From Candidatus Kaiserbacteria bacterium RIFCSPHIGHO2_01_FULL_58_22 (lineage in GTDB: Bacteria; Patescibacteriota; Minisyncoccia; Phycocordibacterales; UBA2100), in the NCBI GenBank assembly GCA_001781445.1, contig MFLB01000018.1:21977-28937 (forward strand): a DNA stretch of 6,961 nucleotides. The letters run 5' to 3'. Below, piece by piece: positions 1-5,939 of the stretch. The notes under the pieces are model-generated. The model saw only the letters and a list, made by a program, of their open reading frames with translations, was not told the origin of the DNA and did no database searches. Position numbers and translations under genes: made by a program. Position 1 is the first letter of the stretch. Each line of letters begins with the position of its first letter.

Positions 1-9
1 GTCCTTCGT
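1..9. repeat. Single GTCCTTCGT unit at window edge
   Basis: The first nine bases match exactly the unit repeated at 3144-3196. It lies 22 bases beyond the stop of the leftward DipZ-type gene and may be the visible edge of another palindrome truncated by the window. A 9-base match could also be chance. Confidence 0.4.
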
Positions 10-30
10 CAAATGGCTCTGATTAGCGCT

Positions 31-1143
31 CTAGCCGAAGGTGAAGGTATAGGCCTTGAGACCGGGGGTTTCGACACGTATCTCGATGACGTGCGCGCCG
101 TACCCCGCGCCCTCGATCAGGGAGTACAGCCTGTCTTCCAGCACCGTCACCTCCCCCTCCTCGTTCACGTCCGCTCCCCGCTCCGCGCCGAGTGGCTTGC
201 CGTCGCGCGTGATAGTGAGAACGACCGGTGACGGAGCCGAGGCGACGAGGTAGACGTTCTTCGCGCTGTATATGAAGCGCATCTGCGCGCCCTTCGAGAC
301 GTTCTCTGCGTATTCGGGATCGAAGTTCCACGCGCCGCCGAGGTAGAGAGTGTTGCCGGAGAGCGTTTCGGGGAGCGCGAGCGTTTGAGGGCCCGGGACG
401 CTCCGCGCGCCGTTGCCGAGGTATTCGTTGCGCGCCGAACCGAAATACACCTCCGGGCTTCGCACGCCGCCCGGCGCGACCTCGACGACGCCGGAAGGCT
501 TCGAGACGCCGCGCGACGGCATGTCCATTCCCAGGCGCGCGGCGCGCTCCGCGAGCGCTCTTTGGATCGCAGATTCGGTTTCCTCATACGCGCCCTCGCC
601 CGCGTGGTCGTAGACGATGTAGCCGTCTATGTCGATGAGGTACTTGCGCGGCCAGTAGCGGTTGCCGAAGGCGTTCCACGTGCGGTATTCGTTGTCGAGC
701 ACGATCGGATACGCGAGGCCGAATTCCTTCGCGGCTTTCTCCACATTGGCCTGCACCTTCTCGAACGCGAACTCCGGCGTGTGCACGCCGATGATGACGA
801 GGCCGTCCTTCTCGTACGTCTCGTACCATGTCTTCAGATACGGCAGTGTGCGCTGGCAGTTGATGCAGGAGTAGGTCCAGATATCAATGAGCACGACGTT
901 CTTGCCCTTGAACTCCCCTATCGTGATCGGCCTTCCGCCCGAGTTGATGTAGCCGTCGGGACTCACGAGCTCCGGCGCTTTTTGATACCTGACATTTTTT
1001 TCCGCGACCGAGAGCGTGCGTTGTTCCGTCGGGCCATTCTCCGTATCTTCCCTCGCCGGAAGCGCGCCCCACGCGAGGAACCCTCCCGCCGCGAGCGCGA
1101 TGACGAGAACGCCGCCTATGACATATTCGGCGCGAATGGTCAT
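31..1143 (-). CDS. Membrane-anchored TlpA/DipZ-type thioredoxin with C-terminal beta domain
   Basis: This 370-residue protein probably accepts electrons from CcdA and reduces disulfides or peroxide-like substrates outside the cytoplasmic membrane. Residues 7-28 form one hydrophobic anchor. Residues 55-195 are a TlpA/redoxin-like thioredoxin fold with the active site WTYSCINCQR (C93, C96), a HTPEF strand and a WPRKYLID segment whose P165 fits the cis-proline. Residues 215-370 are beta-rich (VYFGSARNEYLGNG, LYLGGAWNFDPEYAE) and resemble the C-terminal carbohydrate-binding-like domain of DipZ proteins. The ATG overlaps the ccdA stop by four bases (ATGA), which fixes the start and implies translational coupling. 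In mycobacterial DipZ the CcdA, thioredoxin and C-terminal parts are one polypeptide; here CcdA is a separate gene. The family call is firm, the substrate unknown. Confidence 0.9.
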   Translation of the reverse strand: MTIRAEYVIGGVLVIALAAGGFLAWGALPAREDTENGPTEQRTLSVAEKNVRYQKAPELVSPDGYINSGGRPITIGEFKGKNVVLIDIWTYSCINCQRTLPYLKTWYETYEKDGLVIIGVHTPEFAFEKVQANVEKAAKEFGLAYPIVLDNEYRTWNAFGNRYWPRKYLIDIDGYIVYDHAGEGAYEETESAIQRALAERAARLGMDMPSRGVSKPSGVVEVAPGGVRSPEVYFGSARNEYLGNGARSVPGPQTLALPETLSGNTLYLGGAWNFDPEYAENVSKGAQMRFIYSAKNVYLVASAPSPVVLTITRDGKPLGAERGADVNEEGEVTVLEDRLYSLIEGAGYGAHVIEIRVETPGLKAYTFTFG

Positions 1144-1868
1144 TGCATTTCAAGCAGTTTCTGCTCAACGCGCGTGACATCGAGAAATCCCGTGTCGAGC
1201 ACCCATATCTGAATGTCCTTGTCGAGGCCGCTGACGACCGCGAGCCCCACGAGAATGAAGAGCGCGCCGAGTGCGCGTTTGAACGTGCCGCGCGGATCCG
1301 CGGCCCAGCCGAGTCGGTCGGCGACTCTTTGACCGAGGAGCGCGATAAGGAGCAACGAGAGGCAAAGCCCGAGCACGAAGACGCCAAGGTAAGCGACGCC
1401 GAGCGCGAACGAGACCGGAAGCACGCTCGCGAGAAGCACGAAGTAGGTCGGCGAACACGCTGAAAAGACGGGACCGAGCGCCGCGCCCATGATAACGTCG
1501 CCCCAAAATCCTCCGCGTTGGAATCCGGCCGCCATCAGGCGATTGGAGCCACGACTGATGCTCCCTGCAAGAGGAAGACGTTCCCACATCGCTGGGAAAA
1601 GAAGCGTTGCGCCAAACGCGATGATGATGAGACCGGAAACCCACTTCCAAAAGGATTCCGGAACGCCGATGAGAACGGTTGAGGCCTTGAGAAGCAGTGT
1701 GAAAAGAATGAGCGAGACTCCGAGCGAGGCGACGATGACGAAAGCGCGCCGTCTGCTTGCGCTCCCTCCCTCCATCGAGCCGCCGACGATGACGGGTAAA
1801 AGAGGCAGAACGCACGGCGCAAGCACGGTTAAGACGCCGGCGACGAACGAGATAAGCAGGAGTGTCAT
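1140..1868 (-). CDS. ccdA: CcdA/DsbD-beta family membrane thiol electron transporter
   Basis: CcdA proteins move reducing equivalents from cytoplasmic thioredoxin across the membrane to extracytoplasmic thioredoxin-like proteins. The 242 residues are almost wholly hydrophobic, with about six membrane segments. The two family cysteines are in place: C19 in LAPCVLPLLP (helix 1) and C138 in VFSACSPTYFVLLA (helix 4). The length fits a stand-alone CcdA. The start lies 6 bases after the upstream thioredoxin stop, with a short AAGG just before it. Its last bases overlap the start of the DipZ-type thioredoxin. Being placed between two anchored thioredoxins, it most likely recharges both. The family assignment is based on both cysteine motifs and the hydropathy; the partners are inferred from operon order. 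Confidence 0.93.
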   Translation of the reverse strand: MTLLLISFVAGVLTVLAPCVLPLLPVIVGGSMEGGSASRRRAFVIVASLGVSLILFTLLLKASTVLIGVPESFWKWVSGLIIIAFGATLLFPAMWERLPLAGSISRGSNRLMAAGFQRGGFWGDVIMGAALGPVFSACSPTYFVLLASVLPVSFALGVAYLGVFVLGLCLSLLLIALLGQRVADRLGWAADPRGTFKRALGALFILVGLAVVSGLDKDIQIWVLDTGFLDVTRVEQKLLEMQ

Positions 1869-1874
1869 GCGGCC

Positions 1875-2402
1875 TTACTGGATGCGCGCGAGCACTTGCG
1901 CGAGCGTCGTTGCGTCTCCCCACTTCGCGATCTTCGTGCCCTCTTCATCCACTTGTACGAACGTGTGCTGGTAGGTTATGCCGTACTTTTGCTTGAGCGA
2001 GGATGAATTATCGTAATCAACCTTCAGGATGTGAACGTCCCCGGGCAAGCTTGCCGCCTTGAATTCCGCATCGAGGGGGCGGCAGATGGGGCACCAATCT
2101 GCGTGGAAGTACAAGACGACCCTGCCGCTCTTTGCAAGCGCGAGCTTCTCGGGTGCGTAATCCTCGTACGTACCTTTCTCTTCCATCATCATCGAGTCGT
2201 CCTCCATCGCCGCGTCACCCCCCATCATTCCCTCACCTTCCACCTGCCCCGTAGGCAACTCGTTGTCCTTCGGGGTCATCGCGTCGTTCTCCATCATGGA
2301 TCCATCCTCGAGCGTCGCCGGAACTCCTGCGTTCCCCAGCAAGAAATACCCCCCGCCTAAGACTGCAAGCGCGACGACAACCCAAACTATCATATTGTTC
2401 AT
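1875..2402 (-). CDS. Membrane-anchored thioredoxin with Met-rich acidic linker
   Basis: This 175-residue protein opens the thiol operon. Residues 4-23 form an N-terminal anchor. Residues 30-77 are a low-complexity acidic linker containing nine methionines between M36 and M73 (e.g. DDSMMMEE). Residues 80-175 are a thioredoxin fold with VVLYFHADWCPICRPLDAEF (C104, C107). The segment where thioredoxins carry the cis-proline reads TYQHTFVQVD, with His at the usual proline position. The start is the ATG at 2402, directly before the hydrophobic anchor; the frame stays open for 61 more codons upstream, but those residues are polar and run through the promoter region. It is 6 bases upstream of ccdA, so it is probably a reductase fed by CcdA. 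The Met-rich linker suggests metal (copper) binding or methionine-based oxidant scavenging, which is speculative. Confidence 0.88.
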   Translation of the reverse strand: MNNMIVWVVVALAVLGGGYFLLGNAGVPATLEDGSMMENDAMTPKDNELPTGQVEGEGMMGGDAAMEDDSMMMEEKGTYEDYAPEKLALAKSGRVVLYFHADWCPICRPLDAEFKAASLPGDVHILKVDYDNSSSLKQKYGITYQHTFVQVDEEGTKIAKWGDATTLAQVLARIQ

Positions 2403-2451
2403 ACTCGTACCGAATTGAATGTAGTTAACTTTTATTTTAACGATCCGCTCC

Positions 2452-2479
2452 AGTGTAGGCGCGGCAGTAATAATGTCAA
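2452..2479 (-). promoter_or_regulatory. Sigma70-like promoter of the thioredoxin-ccdA-DipZ operon
   Basis: On the minus strand a perfect -35 TTGACA (2479-2474) is followed after 16 bases by TACACT (2457-2452), a 4/6 match to the -10. Transcription would start near 2445, giving a leader of about 42 bases that is AT-rich (TTAAAATAAAA at about 2440-2430) and has no clear Shine-Dalgarno. A TAAAAT at 2439-2434 is an alternative -10 but lacks a -35. Confidence 0.5.
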
Positions 2480-2491
2480 GTTGACTTGACA
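2474..2491. promoter_or_regulatory. Operator-like palindrome over the thiol-operon -35
   Basis: TGTCAAGTTGACTTGACA is a perfect 8-bp inverted repeat with a 2-base centre. It covers the -35 hexamer of the leftward thiol operon and sits just beyond the end of the HTH/membrane-protein operon. A dimeric HTH repressor bound here would block the promoter. A GTCAAG half-site recurs at 3116-3121 over the -35 of the HTH gene. Binding by that regulator is only a hypothesis. Confidence 0.4.
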
Positions 2492-2509
2492 CTCTCCCTG
2501 TGGACAAAC

Positions 2510-2875
2510 CTACAGATACCGGTCGCCGTAGACGCGCGCGGAAACCTTCGCGACGATCATCGCAAGAAGCGCGACGACAAGCCATGGGTCTATCGCAGAC
2601 TGCAATCCTTCCGCGATGATGCCGACAAGAAGTGTCGCGCTTCCCGCGAGGAACGCGGTGCGTCCCGCCGCCGAGCGGTGAGCCGCATCGCGCTCATCGA
2701 CCGCGCGCTCGCGCAGGACGAAAACGGCGAACGCGCCGAACGCCGCGACGGCCGCCGCGAGCATCGCCATGTGCGCCATCGTCGGCATCCAAAAGCCGAA
2801 CGGGTTCAGAAGCAACGCGGCGACGGCCGCGAACGCCGTCGCGCTGATTATCTCCGGGAGTGATCCTCGCGCCAT
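2510..2875 (-). CDS. Small four-helix membrane protein (DUF2178-like) paired with HTH regulator
   Basis: I do not recognise a defined function. The 121 residues form four hydrophobic segments (about 8-27, 33-54, 71-91, 95-113). Between helices 2 and 3 is a charged stretch, ERAVDERDAAHRSAAGRTAF (56-75), and the C-terminus is ARVYGDRYL. The DER-containing charged loop before helix 3 recalls DUF2178-type proteins, which are commonly encoded beside small XRE regulators in Bacillus and archaea; this is family memory, not a search. The ATG at 2875 follows the HTH stop after two bases (TAG CT ATG) with no ribosome site, so translation is probably coupled to the regulator. It may sense a membrane or envelope state for the regulator, but nothing in the sequence proves that. 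Confidence 0.8.
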   Translation of the reverse strand: MARGSLPEIISATAFAAVAALLLNPFGFWMPTMAHMAMLAAAVAAFGAFAVFVLRERAVDERDAAHRSAAGRTAFLAGSATLLVGIIAEGLQSAIDPWLVVALLAMIVAKVSARVYGDRYL

Positions 2876-2877
2876 AG

Positions 2878-3084
2878 CTATGAGTGTATCGCAAAAAGCG
2901 TATCGACGGGAACCTTGAAAAAACGCGCGAGTTTGAGGGCGAGGAGCACGGAGGGCGTGTACTTCCCCTTCTCTATCGCGATGACGGTCTGCCGCGAGAC
3001 GCCGACCTTCTCCGCCAGCTCCTCCTGCGTAATCCCAGCCAGCGTTCGCCGCTCCTGCACCAGATTGCGTACCTCTTCGCGCAT
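2878..3084 (-). CDS. Small XRE-family HTH transcriptional regulator (YozG-like)
   Basis: This 68-residue protein is essentially one Cro/C1-type helix-turn-helix domain: TQEELAEKVGVS (19-30) followed by the recognition helix SRQTVIAIEKGKYTPS (30-45), then LALKLARFFKVPVDTLF. The EKGKYTPS turn is typical of the YozG-like subgroup of short XRE regulators. I placed the start at MREEVRNLVQERR, where homology begins; upstream codons in the same frame run through the palindrome cluster and are not protein-like. Its stop is 2 bases before the membrane-protein start, so the two form an operon. The -35/-10 pair upstream would start transcription at or within two bases of this ATG. The targets are unknown; autoregulation is usual for the family. 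Confidence 0.9.
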   Translation of the reverse strand: MREEVRNLVQERRTLAGITQEELAEKVGVSRQTVIAIEKGKYTPSVLLALKLARFFKVPVDTLFAIHS

Positions 3085-3092
3085 GGATACCG

Positions 3093-3120
3093 ATAATGCC
3101 AGAGCCGGAGGGTACGTCAA
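3093..3120 (-). promoter_or_regulatory. Promoter of HTH/membrane-protein operon, probably near-leaderless
   Basis: On the minus strand TTGACG (3120-3115) and CATTAT (3098-3093) are separated by 16 bases. Only 8 bases lie between the -10 and the ATG at 3084, so the mRNA would begin at or within a base or two of the start codon. The 10-bp palindrome AAGCATGCTT (3119-3128) abuts the -35 and could be an operator. Confidence 0.5.
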
Positions 3121-3142
3121 GCATGCTTTACATGCGTAGACA

Positions 3143-3196
3143 GACGAAGGACCGTCCTTCGTGAACGAAGGACGGTCCTTCGTCCAGGTCCTTCGT
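3143..3196. repeat. Cluster of ACGAAGGAC / GTCCTTCGT palindromes
   Basis: Five copies of a 9-base unit occur here: forward at 3144-3152 and 3165-3173, reverse at 3154-3162, 3175-3183 and 3188-3196. Each forward/reverse pair is a palindrome with a single central base (C in the first, G in the second). Together, 3143-3161 and 3166-3184 form a 19-bp perfect hairpin with a 4-base loop. The cluster lies between the divergent HTH and FAD-oxidoreductase promoters. Bases 1-9 of the window carry the same reverse unit just after the DipZ-type gene. This looks like a dispersed intergenic palindrome (REP-like); a terminator role is unlikely because no T-run follows and no gene ends here. Confidence 0.8.
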
Positions 3197-3214
3197 ACAG
3201 CACCCGCGCAAACT

Positions 3215-3223
3215 TGATATACT
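3215..3223 (+). promoter_or_regulatory. Extended -10 promoter of the FAD oxidoreductase, leaderless
   Basis: TGATATACT is a full extended -10 (TGn followed by TATACT, 5/6). The -35 position holds only a weak match ending in ACA (3197-3199), as expected when an extended -10 is used. Six bases separate the hexamer from the ATG at 3230, so transcription should start on or next to the start codon. No Shine-Dalgarno is present. Confidence 0.55.
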
Positions 3224-3229
3224 CCATGG

Positions 3230-4900
3230 ATGACACTGCGCGAGGATATCGCGGCGCTTATCAAGGGAGACGTCGCGGACGACGAGACAACGCTCGTCGA
3301 GTACAGCCGCGACACGAGCATCTTCGAGCGTCGGCCCAAGCTCGTCGTCTTCCCCATGAACGCGGACGACGTCGCGGCGGTCGTGCGCTACGCGCATGAG
3401 GCGCGCTCGCGCGGAGAGAACGTATCCGTCGCCGCGAGAAGCGGCGGATCCGACATGACCGGCGGCCCGCTCACCGACTCCATCGTTCTCTCGTTCGCGA
3501 AATACATGCACCGCATCGGCGCGATAGCCGCGGACCCCGGCTCCGAGGGGACGGGTTTTGCGCTCGCGGAGCCGGGCGCGTACTACCGCGATCTCGAGAA
3601 AGAGACGCTGGAGCGGATCGGGATGCTCCTGCCCTCCTATCCGGCCTCGCGCGGCCTGTGCGCCGTCGGGGGCATCATCGGAAACAACGCCGGCGGCGAA
3701 CTGACGCTTCGCTGGGGCAAGACCGACCGCTACGTGCGCGAGCTCGACGTCGTTCTCGCCGACGGCTCGCGCGCGACGGTAAAGCCGCTTTCCGCGCGGG
3801 AGCTCGCCGCGAAAGAATCGCAGGAGGACTTCGAGGGAGAGATATATCGCAAGACGCGCGCGCTCATCGAGAAGAACGCCGATGCGATAGAGGCGGCGCG
3901 GCCGCACGTTTCGAAAAACTCCGCCGGGTACGCGCTCTGGGACGTGGCCGACCGCGAAACCGGCGCGTTCGACCTCACGCGGCTCATCACCGGTTCCCAG
4001 GGCACGCTCGCCCTCGTTACCGAGGCGAAGCTCGGCCTCGTGAGGCTTCCCGCGCATCACGCGATGCTCGTGGTCTTTCTCTCCGATCTCGAGATACTGC
4101 CGGAGATCGTGAAGCGCGTTCTCTCCTTCGAGCCGGAATCCTTCGAATCGTACGACAAGTACACCTTCAGGCTCGCGATGCGCTTCTTGCCGCAACTACT
4201 CGGGCAGATGGGCGTCGTGCGGATGATGGAGCTCGGCGTCGCGTTCATCCCCGAGATGTGGATGGTCGCCACCGGCGGCGTGCCCCAGCTCGTTCTGATG
4301 GCGGAATTCGCGGAGGAGACCGCCGCGCAGGCGCTCGCGAAAGCGCGATGGGCGCACGACGAGCTTCTCGATCTCGATATCTCGATGAAGATCGCGAAGA
4401 GCGAGGCGCAGGAGGCGAAGTACTGGACGGTGCGGCGCGAGAGCTTCAACCTCCTCCGGAAACACATGCCGGGGATGTCGGCGGCGCCTTTCATAGACGA
4501 TTTCGTCGTGCCGCCCGAGAGCTACCCGAAGTTCCTTCCCGAGCTCGACGCGCTCCTTTCGGGCTACAAGCTCGTCTTCACGGTCGCAGGCCACATCGGG
4601 AACGGCAATTTCCACATCTTCCCCTTCATCGATATGAGCTCGCACAAAAATCGCGACATCATCCTCGAGCTCTCGCCGAAGGTGTACGAGCTTGTCGCGA
4701 AGTACCGCGGCTCGATCACCGGCGAGCACAACGACGGCATCGTCCGCACGCCCTACCTTCCCCTGATGTTCCCACCGCGCATGATCGAACTCTTCGCCGA
4801 GGTGAAAGAAATCTTCGATTCGCTGAACATCCTCAATCCCGGCAAAAAGACGGGCGGCGCCGTCGAAGATATCGAGCGGAGCATGATCACGCGCTCGTAG
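3230..4900 (+). CDS. FAD-linked oxidoreductase (GlcD / D-lactate dehydrogenase-like)
   Basis: This 556-residue flavoprotein probably oxidises a 2-hydroxy acid such as lactate or glycolate and passes electrons to an acceptor. The PCMH-type FAD domain is clear: VAARSGGSDMTGG (67-79), GGIIGNNAGGELTLRWG (147-163), HVSKNSAGYALWD (226-238) and ITGSQGTLALVTEAKL (263-278). The C-terminal FAD-oxidase domain has GHIGNGNFHIFP (464-475), TGEHNDGIVRTPYLP and LNILNPGKK near the end. It has no transmembrane segment and no cysteine-rich Fe-S domain, whereas the long YdiJ-type relatives it resembles continue into CCG/4Fe-4S modules. The ATG at 3226 is out of frame; 3230 is chosen because the promoter and protein similarity both begin there. 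The gene is transcribed alone and converges on dsbB. The family is firm, the substrate inferred. Confidence 0.92.
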   Translation: MTLREDIAALIKGDVADDETTLVEYSRDTSIFERRPKLVVFPMNADDVAAVVRYAHEARSRGENVSVAARSGGSDMTGGPLTDSIVLSFAKYMHRIGAIAADPGSEGTGFALAEPGAYYRDLEKETLERIGMLLPSYPASRGLCAVGGIIGNNAGGELTLRWGKTDRYVRELDVVLADGSRATVKPLSARELAAKESQEDFEGEIYRKTRALIEKNADAIEAARPHVSKNSAGYALWDVADRETGAFDLTRLITGSQGTLALVTEAKLGLVRLPAHHAMLVVFLSDLEILPEIVKRVLSFEPESFESYDKYTFRLAMRFLPQLLGQMGVVRMMELGVAFIPEMWMVATGGVPQLVLMAEFAEETAAQALAKARWAHDELLDLDISMKIAKSEAQEAKYWTVRRESFNLLRKHMPGMSAAPFIDDFVVPPESYPKFLPELDALLSGYKLVFTVAGHIGNGNFHIFPFIDMSSHKNRDIILELSPKVYELVAKYRGSITGEHNDGIVRTPYLPLMFPPRMIELFAEVKEIFDSLNILNPGKKTGGAVEDIERSMITRS

Positions 4901-4912
4901 CGCAGGGCCCCG

Positions 4913-4924
4913 AGGGCAAGCCCT
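4913..4924. terminator. Weak hairpin between convergent genes
   Basis: AGGGC-AA-GCCCT can fold into a 5-bp GC stem in the 22-base gap between the FAD-oxidoreductase stop (4900) and the dsbB stop (4923), overlapping the latter. AGGGC at 4904-4908 could pair alternatively. No T-run follows on either strand, so intrinsic termination is doubtful. Confidence 0.25.
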
Positions 4925-5471
4925 AGGATGGACGTTGAGACGAACTCTTTCGCCTAACGAACAGCATCAAGACGATGAGGAACGAAAAGAGCGTGAAGGC
5001 CATGAGGGGAAATGTGATGTAGCCGAATTCGAAGACGAAGCGTTGCGCGCAACTCACGCCCGCCGCCGGACACGGCAAGGCGCCCGAAGGCAGGACCTGG
5101 AGCGCATGATTGTACAAAGCGAACCCGGCTCCGGCGAGGGAGAGCGCGACGGAGTACGCCGCAATCCCGGCATCGCGCTTGTAGAGCGCGATGCCGAACA
5201 TGAGGACCTGCGGGTAGAGGAAGATGCGTTGCCACCAGCACAGGGGGCACGGCTCAATGCCAAGAACGTTCGAATAATACAGGGTCGCCGCGCTCGCTCC
5301 GAGCGAGAAAATGAATCCGAGCCACAATCCCCGCGAACTCACCCATGCGGCAACCGACTCCAGCGCCGGGACCGTTTTTCGGAGGAGGAGGACCGCGACG
5401 AGCGCCACGATCGCGAAGTGCATCAGCAGAGTGCCGAGCGCAAGCCAGAAGTTTATCGTCTCAATATGCAT
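4923..5471 (-). CDS. dsbB: DsbB/BdbC-family disulfide-generating membrane oxidase
   Basis: DsbB proteins reoxidise an extracytoplasmic thioredoxin-like dithiol oxidase and hand the electrons to quinone. The 182 residues show about five hydrophobic segments (7-31, 47-66, 83-97, 100-119, 147-172). The hallmark EPCPLCWWQRIFLYP holds C75, C78 and the family Gln-Arg (81-82). The second pair, ALPCPAAGVSCAQ, gives C134 and C141 in the external loop before the last helix, so both redox pairs are present. The short second loop is BdbC-like rather than E. coli-like, and the first helix is extra compared with four-helix DsbB. I chose ATG 5471 over an in-frame TTG at 5519, because the intervening codons lie in a TAGTAG repeat. 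It lies downstream of the CPHC thioredoxin-like gene, probably co-transcribed. Confidence 0.9.
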   Translation of the reverse strand: MHIETINFWLALGTLLMHFAIVALVAVLLLRKTVPALESVAAWVSSRGLWLGFIFSLGASAATLYYSNVLGIEPCPLCWWQRIFLYPQVLMFGIALYKRDAGIAAYSVALSLAGAGFALYNHALQVLPSGALPCPAAGVSCAQRFVFEFGYITFPLMAFTLFSFLIVLMLFVRRKSSSQRPS

Positions 5472-5561
5472 AGTTAGTAGATAGTAGTGCGTAGTCAGTA
5501 GCAAGAAATACAAACTCAATGTATGTTCTACTTACTACTAACTATTTTCTACTTACTACTT
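5470..5561. repeat. TAGTAG-rich imperfect inverted repeat
   Basis: Two arms of variants on TAGTNAGTAG face each other: left 5471-5501 and right 5528-5561 (reverse complement). The best match is an 11-bp perfect pair, ATAGTTAGTAG (5470-5480) with CTACTAACTAT (5535-5545). The element is AT-richer than its surroundings. It fills the gap between the thioredoxin-like gene and dsbB, supplies the stop codon of the former (TAG at 5558-5556, with further stops just after) and touches the start codon of the latter. Its sequence differs from the 6515-6597 element, but the architecture is similar. Confidence 0.75.
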
Positions 5562-5933
5562 TGGCAATGCGCAGTCCGTCTTCTCGGCAAGCTCCTGCAG
5601 TGCGCGCTCGCCCGTGAGGCGGCTTTCGTCGGCGAACTCCCACGTGGGATAGTTGGTAACGTTTTTGTCCTTGCAGACCTGCAGTTGGCCCTTCCCGTCC
5701 GGCGTAGAACACTCGACGTACGGCAGGAGCGGCGCCGCGCTTCCGAACATCGCCTTTTGCTTCTGGCAGTGCGGGCACCAGAACGCGCCGTAGAACACGG
5801 CGCCCTTGTCCTTCAGGCATTGCGCGAACCCGTCGAGGTTGCCCGGCCCCGTCCTGACGAAAACCGCCATGCCGGCGCCCGCGACGACGAGCAGAAGGAT
5901 ACCGAGCCAAAATATGAGCGCGCCTTTCTTCAC
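5556..5933 (-). CDS. Membrane-anchored CPHC thioredoxin-like protein (VKOR-partner type)
   Basis: This 125-residue protein has one N-terminal anchor (5-26) and a compact thioredoxin-like domain. The active site is FYGAFWCPHCQKQKAMFG (C53, C56), followed by YVECSTPDGK, VCKDKNVTNYPTWEF (cis-proline in YPT) and LTGERALQELAEKTDC. This pattern matches the small thioredoxin-like domain usually fused to VKOR, as in plant LTO1 (known family resemblance, from memory). Four further cysteines (C39, C75, C87, C121) could form structural disulfides. The CPHC dithiol and a dsbB gene downstream suggest a DsbA-like oxidase role in this organism. The start is GTG at 5933, 6 bases after a strong -10, so leaderless translation is likely. 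The fold is firm, the direction of electron flow inferred. Confidence 0.88.
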   Translation of the reverse strand: MKKGALIFWLGILLLVVAGAGMAVFVRTGPGNLDGFAQCLKDKGAVFYGAFWCPHCQKQKAMFGSAAPLLPYVECSTPDGKGQLQVCKDKNVTNYPTWEFADESRLTGERALQELAEKTDCALPK

Positions 5934-5939
5934 CCGTCC

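Noticed and set aside
1127..1140. 14-base TTCGGCGCGAATGG shared with 5979-5992
   Set aside because: One copy is inside coding sequence and the other intergenic; short GC-rich identity is plausibly chance and has no common context.
385..1212. Open frame antisense to the DipZ-type gene
   Set aside because: Arg-rich, no domain, no promoter; explained by codon bias of the real gene.
3128..4195. Long open frame antisense to the FAD oxidoreductase
   Set aside because: Arg/Glu-rich, no recognisable domain, and fully covered by a well-supported gene on the other strand; such frames are common in high-G+C DNA.
4904..4924. Strong bidirectional intrinsic terminator
   Set aside because: Short stem, 2-base loop and no T-run on either side; kept only as a low-confidence hairpin.
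3658..4926. Long open frame, same strand, shifted against the FAD oxidoreductase
   Set aside because: Arg-rich low-complexity translation without motifs; the overlapped frame carries all flavoprotein motifs.
5472..5519. Earlier TTG start for dsbB
   Set aside because: The added residues derive from the repeat and have no promoter at the right distance.
5470..5561. CRISPR array
   Set aside because: Units are 3-10 bases, imperfect and inverted, with no regular spacers and no cas genes nearby.
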